20,466 nt of DNA from CAZGWJ01 sp964529445 (GTDB lineage: Bacteria; Oederibacteriota; Muellerivitia; Muellerivitales; Muellerivitaceae): positions 1 through 20,466 of the forward strand of contig CAZGWJ010000045.1 in the NCBI GenBank assembly GCA_964529445.1. Direction: 5' to 3'. The notes under the pieces were generated by a model that was given only the letters and a program-made list of their open reading frames with translations, was not told the origin of the DNA and did not search any database. Positions 1 through 7,598 of the stretch are shown piece after piece. Position numbers and translations under genes: made by a program. Every line of letters starts with the position of its first letter. Position 1 is the stretch's first letter.

Positions 1-2
1 GC

Positions 3-641
3 GCCACGGCCAACGCGGTGAGGCGCCTGGGCGTGCAGATCGTGATGGCGCAGGGCTGCGCTCCGGGCGACGTGTACATCGACAGCTTCGAGGTGGTTGA
101 CGCGCCGACCCCGACGCCGACCATCGGCGGGTGCGTGGACGTGCTTGTGAACGACCTGGAGACCTTGGCCGAGAACGGGACGATCTCCGGGACCAACGCG
201 GTGCACACGATCGTGGATTCGGGGACGGCGCCGGTGGGCGCCATCACGAGCGGGACCTACGCGATGCAAGTGAGCATCGGGACCACGGGTTGGAACAACG
301 ACTTCCTGAACTGGGAGGCGTTTGCGCCGTCCGACCTGAGCAACGTGGTGCGCGTGAAGATGGACGTGTACGTGCCTTCGGGGACGCTGGGGACGTGGAG
401 TCAGATCTGGTTCCGGGTGGACGCCGAGGGCGGGCCCTACTACGTGGCGGCCACGGCGGAGAATTCCGGGGCGCCCGCGCTGGTGCTGGGGGCCCAGACG
501 CTGACCTGGGACATCGACTGGGGCTTAGGGACCCTGACGGGGGCGGAAGCCATCTACAAGCTGACGTTCATCATGAACAGCGACATGGTGGCGGGTGGCA
601 GCATCTTCATCGACAACATCCGCTTCGAGACCTGCCCTTAG
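3..641 (+). CDS. C-terminal part of a secreted multi-module protein with beta-sandwich (CBM-like) domains
   Basis: The reading frame is open from the first complete codon, so the gene begins upstream and only its last 212 residues are here; the GTG at 18 is probably an internal Val codon. Residues 1-33 look like the end of one module (GDVYIDSFEV). A linker APTPTPT (34-40) follows, then a complete module (about 44-212) ending SIFIDNIRFE. The two endings resemble each other, which suggests tandem copies. The pattern of alternating hydrophobic strands, aromatic residues and a final IDNIRFE-type strand is typical of galactose-binding-like or carbohydrate-binding beta-sandwiches; this is inference from fold style and no ligand can be named. 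The protein stops right after the module with no sorting signal or membrane segment. The Thr/Pro linker matches the style of the large protein at 4695-7271, so both may be exported surface proteins. Certain that it is coding, uncertain about function. Confidence 0.8.
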   Translation, partial: ATANAVRRLGVQIVMAQGCAPGDVYIDSFEVVDAPTPTPTIGGCVDVLVNDLETLAENGTISGTNAVHTIVDSGTAPVGAITSGTYAMQVSIGTTGWNNDFLNWEAFAPSDLSNVVRVKMDVYVPSGTLGTWSQIWFRVDAEGGPYYVAATAENSGAPALVLGAQTLTWDIDWGLGTLTGAEAIYKLTFIMNSDMVAGGSIFIDNIRFETCP

Positions 642-656
642 GAACCTCTTTAAGAG

Positions 657-688
657 GCCCCGGCCGCTTCAGCGGCCGGGGCTTTTTT
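657..688 (+). terminator. Rho-independent terminator of the upstream surface-protein gene
   Basis: A perfect 11-bp GC-rich stem (657-667 with 672-682) closes a TTCA loop and is followed directly by six T residues (683-688). It starts 16 bases after the stop codon at 639-641. A second, smaller inverted repeat (CCTCTT at 645-650, AAGAGG at 652-657) sits just before it and shares one base with the stem. It separates the surface gene from uvrB, so uvrB needs its own promoter. Confidence 0.95.
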
Positions 689-758
689 ATTGCGGGTCCT
701 TCCCGACAGGGAGTGTCCCGGCCTTGAAACCACGGCCCGGAACCCCGAGAATGCTGTC

Positions 759-2744
759 ATGGACTTCAAACTCGTCTCTCCCTTCCAGCCGGCCGGGGAC
801 CAGCCCCAAGCGATCGAGAAGCTCGTCCGGGGTTTGAGGGAAGGCGCCCGAAACCAGACCCTCCTCGGGGTCACCGGAAGCGGCAAGACCTTCACGATGG
901 CCCGCATCATCGAGGTCCTGAACCGCCCCGCCCTTGTCGTTTCCCACAACAAGACCCTGGCGGCCCAGCTGTACTCCGAGTTCAAGGAGTTCTTCCCGGA
1001 GAACGCTGTGGCCTATTTCGTCAGTTACTACGACTATTACCAGCCCGAGGCCTACATACCCCAGACGGACACCTATATCGAGAAGGACTCGGCCGTCAAC
1101 GAGGAACTCGACCGCCTTCGCCTGGAGGCCACGGCCATGCTCCAGGAGAGACGGGACGTGGTCATCGTGGCCTCCGTCTCCTGCATCTACGGATTGGGCT
1201 CACCGGAGCATTACGGGAACATGCGCCAGGTGGTGCGGGAGGGGTCCCCGATGGCCCGGGAGGTCTTCCTGCGCTCCCTGGTGGACATCCAGTATTCGCG
1301 GAACGACATGGAGCTCTCCCGCGGACGGTTCCGCGCCCGGGGGGATGTGGTGGAGGTGTTCCCGTCCTACGGGGAGAACCCCTTCCGCACCGAGTTCTTC
1401 GGCGCCCAGGTGGAGCGGATCTCGGAGGTCGATTCCGTGACGGGGAAGCCCTTGAGCCGCCGCAAGGTCCTGCCCCTCTACCCGGCCAAGCATTACGTCA
1501 TGCCCCGCGATGTCATGGTCCGGGCGATCGACGGGATCCGCCGGGAACTGCGTGTCCGCCTCGGGGAATTGAATCGGGCCGGCAAGCTGCTGGAGGCCCA
1601 GCGATTGGAACAGAGGACGCAGTATGACCTCGAGATGATCGAGGAGATGGGCTATTGCCAGGGGATCGAGAATTACAGCCGGCATTTCGAGGGAAGGCGC
1701 GAAGGGGAGCCGCCCTACACGCTCCTGGACTATTTCCCGAGGGATTTCCTGACCTTCGTGGACGAATCCCATGTGACCCTGCCTCAACTGCGGGGCATGC
1801 ATAACGGAGACCGCTCGAGGAAGAAGAGTCTGGTGGAGTACGGTTTCCGCCTGCCCTGTGCCTACGACAACCGCCCCTTACGGATCGAGGAGTTCCGGGA
1901 ACGGACGGGGCAGACGATCTACGTCTCCGCCACCCCGGCGGAGGAGGAATTGCGTCTGAGCGAGGGGAAGGTGGCCGAGCAGGTCATCCGGCCGACCGGG
2001 CTCATGGATCCCGAGATCGTGGTGCGGCCGGCGAAAGGCCAGGTGGACGACCTCCTGGAGGAGGTTCGGAGGCGCGTGGAGAAGGGACAGAGGACCCTGG
2101 TGACCACCCTCACGAAGAGATCCGCCGAGGACCTGACCGGATTCCTGAAGCAGGCCGGCCTGCGGGTGGCGTACCTCCATTCCGACGTGGAGACCCTGGA
2201 CAGGGTGAGGATCATCCGGGACCTCCGGGCGGGCGTTCAGGATGTCCTCGTGGGCGTGAACCTGTTGCGCGAGGGGTTGGACCTCCCGGAGGTGGGTTTG
2301 GTGGCCATCCTGGACGCCGACAAGGAAGGGTTCCTGAGAAGCCGGGTTTCTCTGCTCCAGACGGCGGGGCGGGCGGCCCGCCATTCGGAGGGGACCGTCC
2401 TGCTCTACGCGGACGCGGAGACCGAATCCATCCGGCAGACGGTCGAGGAGACCCGCCGGAGGAGGGCGAAGCAGGAGGCCTACAACGCGGAGCACGGCAT
2501 CACCCCCGCCACCGTGAAGAAGAAGATCCGGGAGATCCTCGGAACGGTCTATGAGGCCGATTACTACACGGTCCCGTCGGCCGCTGAGGAGGGCGGCGAG
2601 TTCCTCCCGCCCGAGGTCCTGCCCCGGCGGATCATGGAAATGGAGAGGGAGATGCTCCGCCTGGCCCGGGAATACCGGTACGAGGAGGCGGCCGCCCTTC
2701 GCGACCGGATCCATGCCTATCGGGAGAGGCTGAGATCCTCATGA
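759..2744 (+). CDS. uvrB: UvrABC excinuclease subunit B
   Basis: UvrB is the damage-verifying helicase-like subunit of cytoplasmic nucleotide excision repair: it is loaded by UvrA and recruits UvrC. The 661-residue length fits the family. Visible landmarks: Walker A GVTGSGKT at 37-44; the aromatic beta-hairpin that clamps DNA, around 87-115, with the YYDYYQPEAY signature; the Walker B-type DESH at 335-338; helicase motif VI QTAGRAARH at 534-542; and a C-terminal UVR helix pair (around 622-655) that contacts UvrC. The ATG at 759 gives the usual N-terminus, ending in FQPAGDQPQAIEKL; the frame is open back to a TTG at 690, but that lies in the terminator tail and would add residues the family lacks. 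The upstream ribosome site is weak. The stop overlaps the uvrC start as ATGA. No clear promoter or LexA-type operator was recognised between 689 and 758. Confidence 0.98.
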   Translation: MDFKLVSPFQPAGDQPQAIEKLVRGLREGARNQTLLGVTGSGKTFTMARIIEVLNRPALVVSHNKTLAAQLYSEFKEFFPENAVAYFVSYYDYYQPEAYIPQTDTYIEKDSAVNEELDRLRLEATAMLQERRDVVIVASVSCIYGLGSPEHYGNMRQVVREGSPMAREVFLRSLVDIQYSRNDMELSRGRFRARGDVVEVFPSYGENPFRTEFFGAQVERISEVDSVTGKPLSRRKVLPLYPAKHYVMPRDVMVRAIDGIRRELRVRLGELNRAGKLLEAQRLEQRTQYDLEMIEEMGYCQGIENYSRHFEGRREGEPPYTLLDYFPRDFLTFVDESHVTLPQLRGMHNGDRSRKKSLVEYGFRLPCAYDNRPLRIEEFRERTGQTIYVSATPAEEELRLSEGKVAEQVIRPTGLMDPEIVVRPAKGQVDDLLEEVRRRVEKGQRTLVTTLTKRSAEDLTGFLKQAGLRVAYLHSDVETLDRVRIIRDLRAGVQDVLVGVNLLREGLDLPEVGLVAILDADKEGFLRSRVSLLQTAGRAARHSEGTVLLYADAETESIRQTVEETRRRRAKQEAYNAEHGITPATVKKKIREILGTVYEADYYTVPSAAEEGGEFLPPEVLPRRIMEMEREMLRLAREYRYEEAAALRDRIHAYRERLRSS

Positions 2745-4555
2745 GTGCGCGTCAGGCGGAAACGCTGGCGTCCCGTGTCCGGAAGTTCCCGGACGCGCCG
2801 GGCGTCTACCTGTTCCGGGGCGCGGACGGTAAGGTCCTCTACGTCGGCAAGGCCCTTTCCCTCCGCAAGCGCGTGGCCTCCTACCTGGGGGAGCGAAGGG
2901 GCCGCGACGCGAAGACGATGGTCCTGATGCGCCAGGTGGCGGATGCCGAGTACATCCTGGCCGGGAGCGAGCGGGAGGCCTTCCTCCTCGAGGAAAGTCT
3001 CATCAAGCGGCATCAGCCGCGATACAACATCCTCCTGCGGGACGACAAGACCTATCCGTTCCTCCGCTTGACCGTCGAGGATTCCTACCCGCGAATCCTC
3101 GTCGAGAGGCGGCCTTCTCATCCCGAATCGCTTTATTACGGGCCCTACCCGAACATACGCCTCCGGGAGATCCTGAACCTCCTACGGCGCCACTTCGGCA
3201 TCTGCGACTGCCATAAACCCCAGGACGGAAAGTCCCGGAAAGCCTGTCTGCGGTTCTCGCTGGGGCAATGCTCGGGTCCCTGCGTGGGTGCTGTCAGCTC
3301 CGGGGACTATGCCCGTCATGTCCGGCAAGTCCGCCAATTCCTAGAGGGCCGACACGACCCCCTGAGCGGGGAGGTGCGCATTGCCATGGAGAAGGCGTCC
3401 GAGGAGCAGGCCTACGAGGAGGCGGCCCGTTTGAGGGATCTCCTGGCTTCCCTGGCCGGCATGGGCAAGGGCGCAACCGTGGTGACGACGGAGAAGGTGG
3501 ACGTGGATGCGGTGGCCCTCGCCGCCGGGATGGGGAAAGCCGTCGCCGTGGTATTGCAGATGCGCCAGGGCCGCGTTGTCGGGAGCGTCCGGCGCACCCT
3601 GGAAAACGAGATGGAGGAGCCGCTCCCGGAAGTCCTGGCCCATTTCCTCGAACAGCATTACGTGCCTGGTGTGCATCTTCCCGGCGAGATGGTCCTTCCC
3701 CGGGGCATGGCGCCGCCGGCCCGCTGGGTCGAGTGGGTCCGGGAGCGCTTGGGCGGCCGTTTCGTGGTGCGGAAAGCCCATCGCGGGTGGAGGCGCCGGC
3801 TGATGGACTTGGCGGCCCAGAACGCCATGGATGCCGTTCGCGAGGAGGCTTCCCGCAAGGCGGTTCTCGAGGGATTGGGTAAGGCCCTTGGGATGAAGCG
3901 CCTTCCCCGGACCATCGCCTGTTTCGATGTATCGACCCTCCAGGGATCCCAGACGGTCGGATCCGCGGTCCTTTTCAAGGACGGGCTGCCGGAGAAGGGA
4001 CGTTACCGGAAGTTCCGCATGAGAACGGTGTCGGGACCGGATGATTACGCGTCGCATCGGGAGATGATGTCCCGCTACCTTCGATTGGTGGCCCGGGAGG
4101 GGAACGCGCTTCCCGACCTTTTCCTGATCGACGGGGGATGGGGTCAACTCCAGGCGGTTCGCCCTTTCCTCGAGGATTTCCTGGCGGCGGGTCATGGCCT
4201 GGCCGCCCTCGCCAAGAAGGAGGAGGAGGTTTTCACGGTCGGAAAGGATGGGCCGGTCCGGTTGAAGGCGGCCGAGAAATGGCTCCTGATGCGGGCAAGG
4301 GATGAGGCCCATCGATTCGCCCACGGTTATCATCGGCTTTTGCGGGATCGGGACACCTTATCCTCGTCACTGCGGGAGGTCCCTGGTTTGGGGAAGACAC
4401 GGATGGCAGCACTTCTGAGGCGTTTCGGGTCAGTGAAGGGGATTCAGGACGCGCCGAATGGCCAGATCGCGGCGATAAAGGGATTCTCCCCCGATTTGGA
4501 GTCCCGGATCCGGGCCCACCTGGTTTCCGGCCTAAACGAGGAAAAACCCTTATAA
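2741..4555 (+). CDS. uvrC: UvrABC excinuclease subunit C
   Basis: UvrC makes both incisions flanking a lesion after binding the UvrB-DNA complex. The 604 residues have the family order: a GIY-YIG nuclease for the 3' cut (GVYLF at 21-25, YVGKA at 34-38); a cysteine cluster C157, C169, C177, C181 whose 12-8-4 spacing matches, as I recall it, the iron-sulfur ligand set described for E. coli UvrC; a UVR helix pair (about 211-240) that contacts UvrB; the RNase H-like nuclease for the 5' cut, with D396, D434/D435, D464 in LIDGGWGQL and His524/His528 as likely metal residues; and tandem helix-hairpin-helix motifs near 546-590 (VPGLGKTRMAALLRRFG). Inside the RNase H motif the sequence is FDVSTLQG, with Thr where Asn or His is more usual. 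The start ATG overlaps the uvrB stop by four bases, with GGGAGAGG at 2722-2729 upstream, so the two are probably translated from one mRNA. Confidence 0.98.
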   Translation: MSARQAETLASRVRKFPDAPGVYLFRGADGKVLYVGKALSLRKRVASYLGERRGRDAKTMVLMRQVADAEYILAGSEREAFLLEESLIKRHQPRYNILLRDDKTYPFLRLTVEDSYPRILVERRPSHPESLYYGPYPNIRLREILNLLRRHFGICDCHKPQDGKSRKACLRFSLGQCSGPCVGAVSSGDYARHVRQVRQFLEGRHDPLSGEVRIAMEKASEEQAYEEAARLRDLLASLAGMGKGATVVTTEKVDVDAVALAAGMGKAVAVVLQMRQGRVVGSVRRTLENEMEEPLPEVLAHFLEQHYVPGVHLPGEMVLPRGMAPPARWVEWVRERLGGRFVVRKAHRGWRRRLMDLAAQNAMDAVREEASRKAVLEGLGKALGMKRLPRTIACFDVSTLQGSQTVGSAVLFKDGLPEKGRYRKFRMRTVSGPDDYASHREMMSRYLRLVAREGNALPDLFLIDGGWGQLQAVRPFLEDFLAAGHGLAALAKKEEEVFTVGKDGPVRLKAAEKWLLMRARDEAHRFAHGYHRLLRDRDTLSSSLREVPGLGKTRMAALLRRFGSVKGIQDAPNGQIAAIKGFSPDLESRIRAHLVSGLNEEKPL

Positions 4556-4651
4556 TGCAACCGGATTTGGCCTTTTAGCCGAGTCGTACTGATACCCACA
4601 TAAAAGACCGGTGATGTCGATTGCCAGGAATAAAAAACCATCCTCACGGTC

Positions 4652-4657
4652 TATTAT
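4652..4657 (+). promoter_or_regulatory. Possible -10 element for the ten-cysteine surface protein
   Basis: TATTAT lies in a short AT-rich patch (4630-4660) of an otherwise GC-rich region, about 38 bases before the chosen start at 4695. No convincing -35 hexamer sits 16-18 bases upstream (TTGCCA at 4621 is too far away). A perfect TATAAT also occurs at 4551-4556 over the uvrC stop, again without a good -35 partner. Weak evidence only. Confidence 0.3.
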
Positions 4658-4694
4658 AGTGCAGGAAGTCACGATTCATTCACGGAGCGTTTTC

Positions 4695-7271
4695 ATGGTT
4701 TCTCGGGGCCCGATTCGGCCCGTTTTCCTGTTGGTCCTTATCCTGGGGATGGGCACGGGACCGTTGTTCGCCCAGTCGGGTTCCCTGACCCTATGCGTCG
4801 GCAGCAGTTCCGCCGATTGGGTCTATCGATCGACCGGGATCACCTCGGCCCATGAGGTTTCCCCCCTGCCGAGCCACTGGGGGTCACCGTGCGGCGATTC
4901 CGCCTGGATTGCCCCGACCGCCAACGGGGAAGCACCCCTGCTTTCCGCCAGTTCCTACGCGATCCTTTACCGGGATTTCACCATCCCCCAGGGTGCCCAG
5001 GTGACCAGTGCCGTGCTGCGAATGGCTTACGATCACCAGGTGTGGGCCTTGAGGATGAATACGATCGTCCTGAATGCACCCTGCCGGAGCGGTTGCGAGG
5101 ATTCCTGCGTCGAGATCCCCGTGCCGGCCTCGGCCTTCTACCCGGGAAACAACCGGATGATCATGGTCCTCTACGGAGCGGGCGGCAGTCATTGGGGCGT
5201 GACCTACGAGTTGTGTGTCTTCTACACGCCGAGTGCCACTCCGACCCCGACGGTAACCTGGACGCCCACGATAACCCTTACCGACACGGTCACCTTCACG
5301 TCCACCCGGACGGTCACGAGGACCGCCACACCGACGATCAGCCCGACCTTCACATGGACAGGAACCCTCCCGACCATTCTTTGGACCTTCTCGCCGACCC
5401 ACACGGTCACTGGGACCATCACCGACACGCCCACCTACGTGCCGACCTGGACCCCCACGCCCACCGGAACCCGGTCCGTGGTCCCCACCCACACGGCGAG
5501 CCCGACACCAACCTACGAGACGGAGACGGGCAACTGCGGCCGGATCCACCGTTGCATCCGGAGCGGGGATTCCGGAGAGATCCTCGATAATCCCTGGGTT
5601 CGTCCGGTCACGGACACCACCAATTGGCCCCAGGCCTGTGCCGGCACCGCCTGGATCTCCAAGAACGAGGGTGGGGATTCCAGGCCCTATCCCTGCGTCG
5701 AGAGCCCTCCCGACACGTTCACGCTCCGGCGCGTCTTCTATCTCGACCCGACCGAGGCGGCGTACGGACGCTTCCATCTCTGCCTCTCCGCAGACGACGA
5801 CGTTCATCTGTTCGTCAACGGGACCCTGGCGGCCGAATGCACATCCCAGCCCGTCGCTTACGAGCTGGGCTATTCCTGCCATGAACTCCATCCCGGAGGC
5901 CTGCAGGTCGACCTTCCGGTTTCCCTCTTCAAATTCGGCCCCAACGTCATCGAATTCGTGGTGGACGACGTTTACTGCTACAAGATCGGTCTTTCGTACG
6001 AGTTGTGCATGGACCTGCCGGCCCCCTGCAGTCCCACCGCTACGCCCACCTACAATCCCCTGGTGGGCGGATGTGGACGTCTCCAGACCTGTTTCCACAG
6101 CGGCGACGCCCAGGAACTCGTCGAGAATCCCCATCTCATGCCGGTGCCGGCCTTGACGCCCTGGCCCTCGCCCTGCCAGGGAAGCGATTGGGTCACCGAC
6201 AATCCGACGGCCTTTTCGCGCAATTATCCCTGCGTGACCAGCCCGGCGCGCAACATCCTGGTCACCCGGACCTTGAACCTCTCGCCGAACCAGGTCCTGG
6301 ACGGGCGGTTCCGACTGTGCATCAACGCGGACGACGAGGTCCGGGTCGCCGTGAACGGGGTGAAAGTGGCCGAGTGCCTCTCCTCGGCGACCGGCTGGGA
6401 GATCGGGAACTCCTGTTGGATGATGTATCCGGGAGGATATTCGGTCGATCTTCCCGCTTCGGCCTTCCAGGTGGGCGACAACGTCCTCGAGTTCCTCGCG
6501 TCCGACGTCTACTGCTATCTCATCGGACTTTCCTACACGCTTTGCGTGGATATCCCCGTGGACTGCACCCCGACGCCGACCTGGACGATCACGATCACAC
6601 CCACGGTCACTCCCACGCGATCACCCACGCCGACCCCGACGGTGACGAACACGCGAACGCCGGCAGTGGCCTTCACCAAGACCCATACGCCCACGATCAC
6701 ATCGACACGGACTTGGACCGCCACCCGGACCCTCACGTCCACTCGGACCGTGACCTGGACCTGGACCACGACCATCACTCCGACGAAGACGCCGACCCGG
6801 AGTCCCACCCCGACTCGCACGTTCACGAATACCCGAAGCGCCACCCCGACGGCGAGCGAGACACACTCGCCGGGAGGCACGCCCTCGGATACCCCGACCC
6901 CGACGTCCACCTTCTGGCCGACGACCACGCCAACCCGGACCCACACGTTCACTTTCACGCCCACCCGGACGAACACTTCGACCATCATGCCGACCAAGAC
7001 ACCCACGCGAACGCCGACCGTGACCCGTACTTCGACCCAGGGGATCGACACCTCGACCCCTACGAACACCCTGACGACCGTGATCACGGAGGTCTGGACG
7101 CCCACCCCGACACAAACCCCCCTTCCCACCCAGACTTGGACGATGACCCCTCTTCCGACCTCGACCTCCCCGCCGACGCCGACCCTCACCTTCACTCCCA
7201 GCGCCACCTGGACCCCATCGGTTACCCCCAGTCCGGTACTGACCCCCACACCGACTGCGACCTCAACCTGA
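4695..7271 (+). CDS. Secreted Thr/Pro-linker protein with tandem ten-cysteine modules, unknown function
   Basis: This 858-residue protein opens with a signal peptide (hydrophobic core about 9-25, likely cut after LFAQ, near 27). Layout: module 1 (28-179, six Cys); Thr/Pro/Ser linker (180-278); module 2 (279-445); short linker (446-457); module 3 (458-624); Thr/Pro tail (625-858) running to the last residue. Modules 2 and 3 align without a gap at an offset of 179, and all ten cysteines coincide. Module 1 is a distant relative: C34, C66 and C174 match C287, C315 and C438, with C138 near C395. Paired patterns such as RFHLCLSADDDVHLFVNG suggest a beta-sandwich of the PA14 or galactose-binding type, but I cannot assign a family. 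Disulfides imply an extracytoplasmic location. No LPXTG-, PEP-CTERM- or type IX-like ending is visible. ATG 4695 is preferred because GGAG (4684-4687) sits seven bases upstream; the frame is open from GTG 4611, which would put 28 residues before the signal peptide. Confidence 0.9.
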   Translation: MVSRGPIRPVFLLVLILGMGTGPLFAQSGSLTLCVGSSSADWVYRSTGITSAHEVSPLPSHWGSPCGDSAWIAPTANGEAPLLSASSYAILYRDFTIPQGAQVTSAVLRMAYDHQVWALRMNTIVLNAPCRSGCEDSCVEIPVPASAFYPGNNRMIMVLYGAGGSHWGVTYELCVFYTPSATPTPTVTWTPTITLTDTVTFTSTRTVTRTATPTISPTFTWTGTLPTILWTFSPTHTVTGTITDTPTYVPTWTPTPTGTRSVVPTHTASPTPTYETETGNCGRIHRCIRSGDSGEILDNPWVRPVTDTTNWPQACAGTAWISKNEGGDSRPYPCVESPPDTFTLRRVFYLDPTEAAYGRFHLCLSADDDVHLFVNGTLAAECTSQPVAYELGYSCHELHPGGLQVDLPVSLFKFGPNVIEFVVDDVYCYKIGLSYELCMDLPAPCSPTATPTYNPLVGGCGRLQTCFHSGDAQELVENPHLMPVPALTPWPSPCQGSDWVTDNPTAFSRNYPCVTSPARNILVTRTLNLSPNQVLDGRFRLCINADDEVRVAVNGVKVAECLSSATGWEIGNSCWMMYPGGYSVDLPASAFQVGDNVLEFLASDVYCYLIGLSYTLCVDIPVDCTPTPTWTITITPTVTPTRSPTPTPTVTNTRTPAVAFTKTHTPTITSTRTWTATRTLTSTRTVTWTWTTTITPTKTPTRSPTPTRTFTNTRSATPTASETHSPGGTPSDTPTPTSTFWPTTTPTRTHTFTFTPTRTNTSTIMPTKTPTRTPTVTRTSTQGIDTSTPTNTLTTVITEVWTPTPTQTPLPTQTWTMTPLPTSTSPPTPTLTFTPSATWTPSVTPSPVLTPTPTATST
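5529..6566 (+). repeat. Two gap-free tandem copies of a ten-cysteine protein module
   Basis: The copies cover residues 279-445 and 458-624 of the secreted protein. Cysteines at 281, 287, 315, 334, 363, 382, 395, 428, 438 and 445 recur at exactly +179 (460, 466, 494, 513, 542, 561, 574, 607, 617, 624). Shared landmarks are the opening GCGR/NCGR, SADDDV against NADDEV, a central VNG, and DVYCY followed by IGLSY near the end. The DNA itself is well diverged, so the duplication is not recent. Confidence 0.9.
6567..7268 (+). repeat. Low-complexity Thr/Pro-rich coding tail
   Basis: This stretch encodes residues 625-858. Thr occupies close to every second position, alternating with Pro, Ser, Arg, Trp, Phe, Val, Ile and Lys (TPT, TRT, TWT, TFT units). 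A shorter tract of the same kind lies at 5232-5528. At DNA level it is a degenerate hexamer-like repeat of ACN plus a second codon, which explains the long Val/Gly-rich open frames on the opposite strand. No folded domain follows it. Confidence 0.85.
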
Positions 7272-7598
7272 GATCCGTTCAGGTCCCGTCCGACCGGATT
7301 CCGAAGTCCGGGTTGCAAGCCGCTCCCGGTTTCTCATAGATGGGCAGACGGGAATGAAGGCCCATTGCGCGAGCCGAGGATTTCGAACGGCACGGATTAC
7401 AAGTTTCGGGAAATTTCGCTGGTCTCGAATATGCCTTGAAAATAAAGGGTTTATCCTTTTGGACAGGCCAGTCAAAAATTTCACGGAAAAAATCCGGGGT
7501 GTTATTATTTAGTCACAGGCCCAATCCGACTGTCAGAAAACACTCACCCTTGGCCCTGTGTCCATTCCATCGATTCTGCCGGTTCCGAGGCTTCATCC
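7272..7598 (+). other. Intergenic region before the two-component operon
   Basis: This 327-base gap is clearly more AT-rich in its second half than the genes around it. It holds a short inverted repeat (CCGGA at 7294-7298 with TCCGG at 7307-7311) but no T-tract, so I see no convincing terminator for the upstream gene. It holds one sigma70-like promoter candidate (7480-7508) and a GAGG ribosome site (7587-7590) for the kinase. No conserved small gene or RNA was recognised. Confidence 0.6.
7480..7508 (+). promoter_or_regulatory. Candidate sigma70-type promoter of the kinase-regulator operon
   Basis: TTCACG (7480-7485, four of six consensus bases) is followed after 17 bases by TATTAT (7503-7508, five of six). 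It lies in AT-rich sequence and would start an mRNA near 7515, about 85 bases before the kinase ATG. Plausible but unproven. Confidence 0.4.

Noticed and set aside
690..758. A 23-codon N-terminal extension of uvrB from a TTG at 690.
   Set aside because: It begins in the terminator T-tract region and does not resemble UvrB N-termini; the ATG at 759 gives the family-typical start.
1200..1802. Minus-strand open frames of 100-470 codons opposite uvrB, uvrC, the kinase, cheA and others.
   Set aside because: They are shadows of GC-rich coding DNA on the + strand and carry no recognisable motifs, while the + strand frames have complete family signatures.
4611..4694. An upstream GTG/ATG start that would extend the ten-cysteine protein by 28 residues.
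   Set aside because: It would place a polar leader before the signal peptide, and a good GGAG site serves the ATG at 4695.
7294..7311. A CCGGA/TCCGG inverted repeat just after the surface-protein gene, as a possible terminator.
   Set aside because: The stem is only five bp and no T-tract follows.
6005..7339. Long overlapping open frames across the Thr/Pro tail, including a 444-codon + strand frame rich in His/Asp and a Val/Gly-rich frame on the - strand (6533-7318).
   Set aside because: They are by-products of the ACN/CCN codon repeats. They have no ribosome site, no signal peptide and no domain-like pattern, whereas the signal-peptide frame explains the region fully.
7420..7434. A GG-N10-GC spacing (GG at 7421, GC at 7433) as a sigma54 promoter for the two-component operon.
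   Set aside because: Apart from the GG and GC doublets it fits the TGGCAC-N5-TTGC consensus poorly, and such spacings are common by chance in GC-rich DNA.
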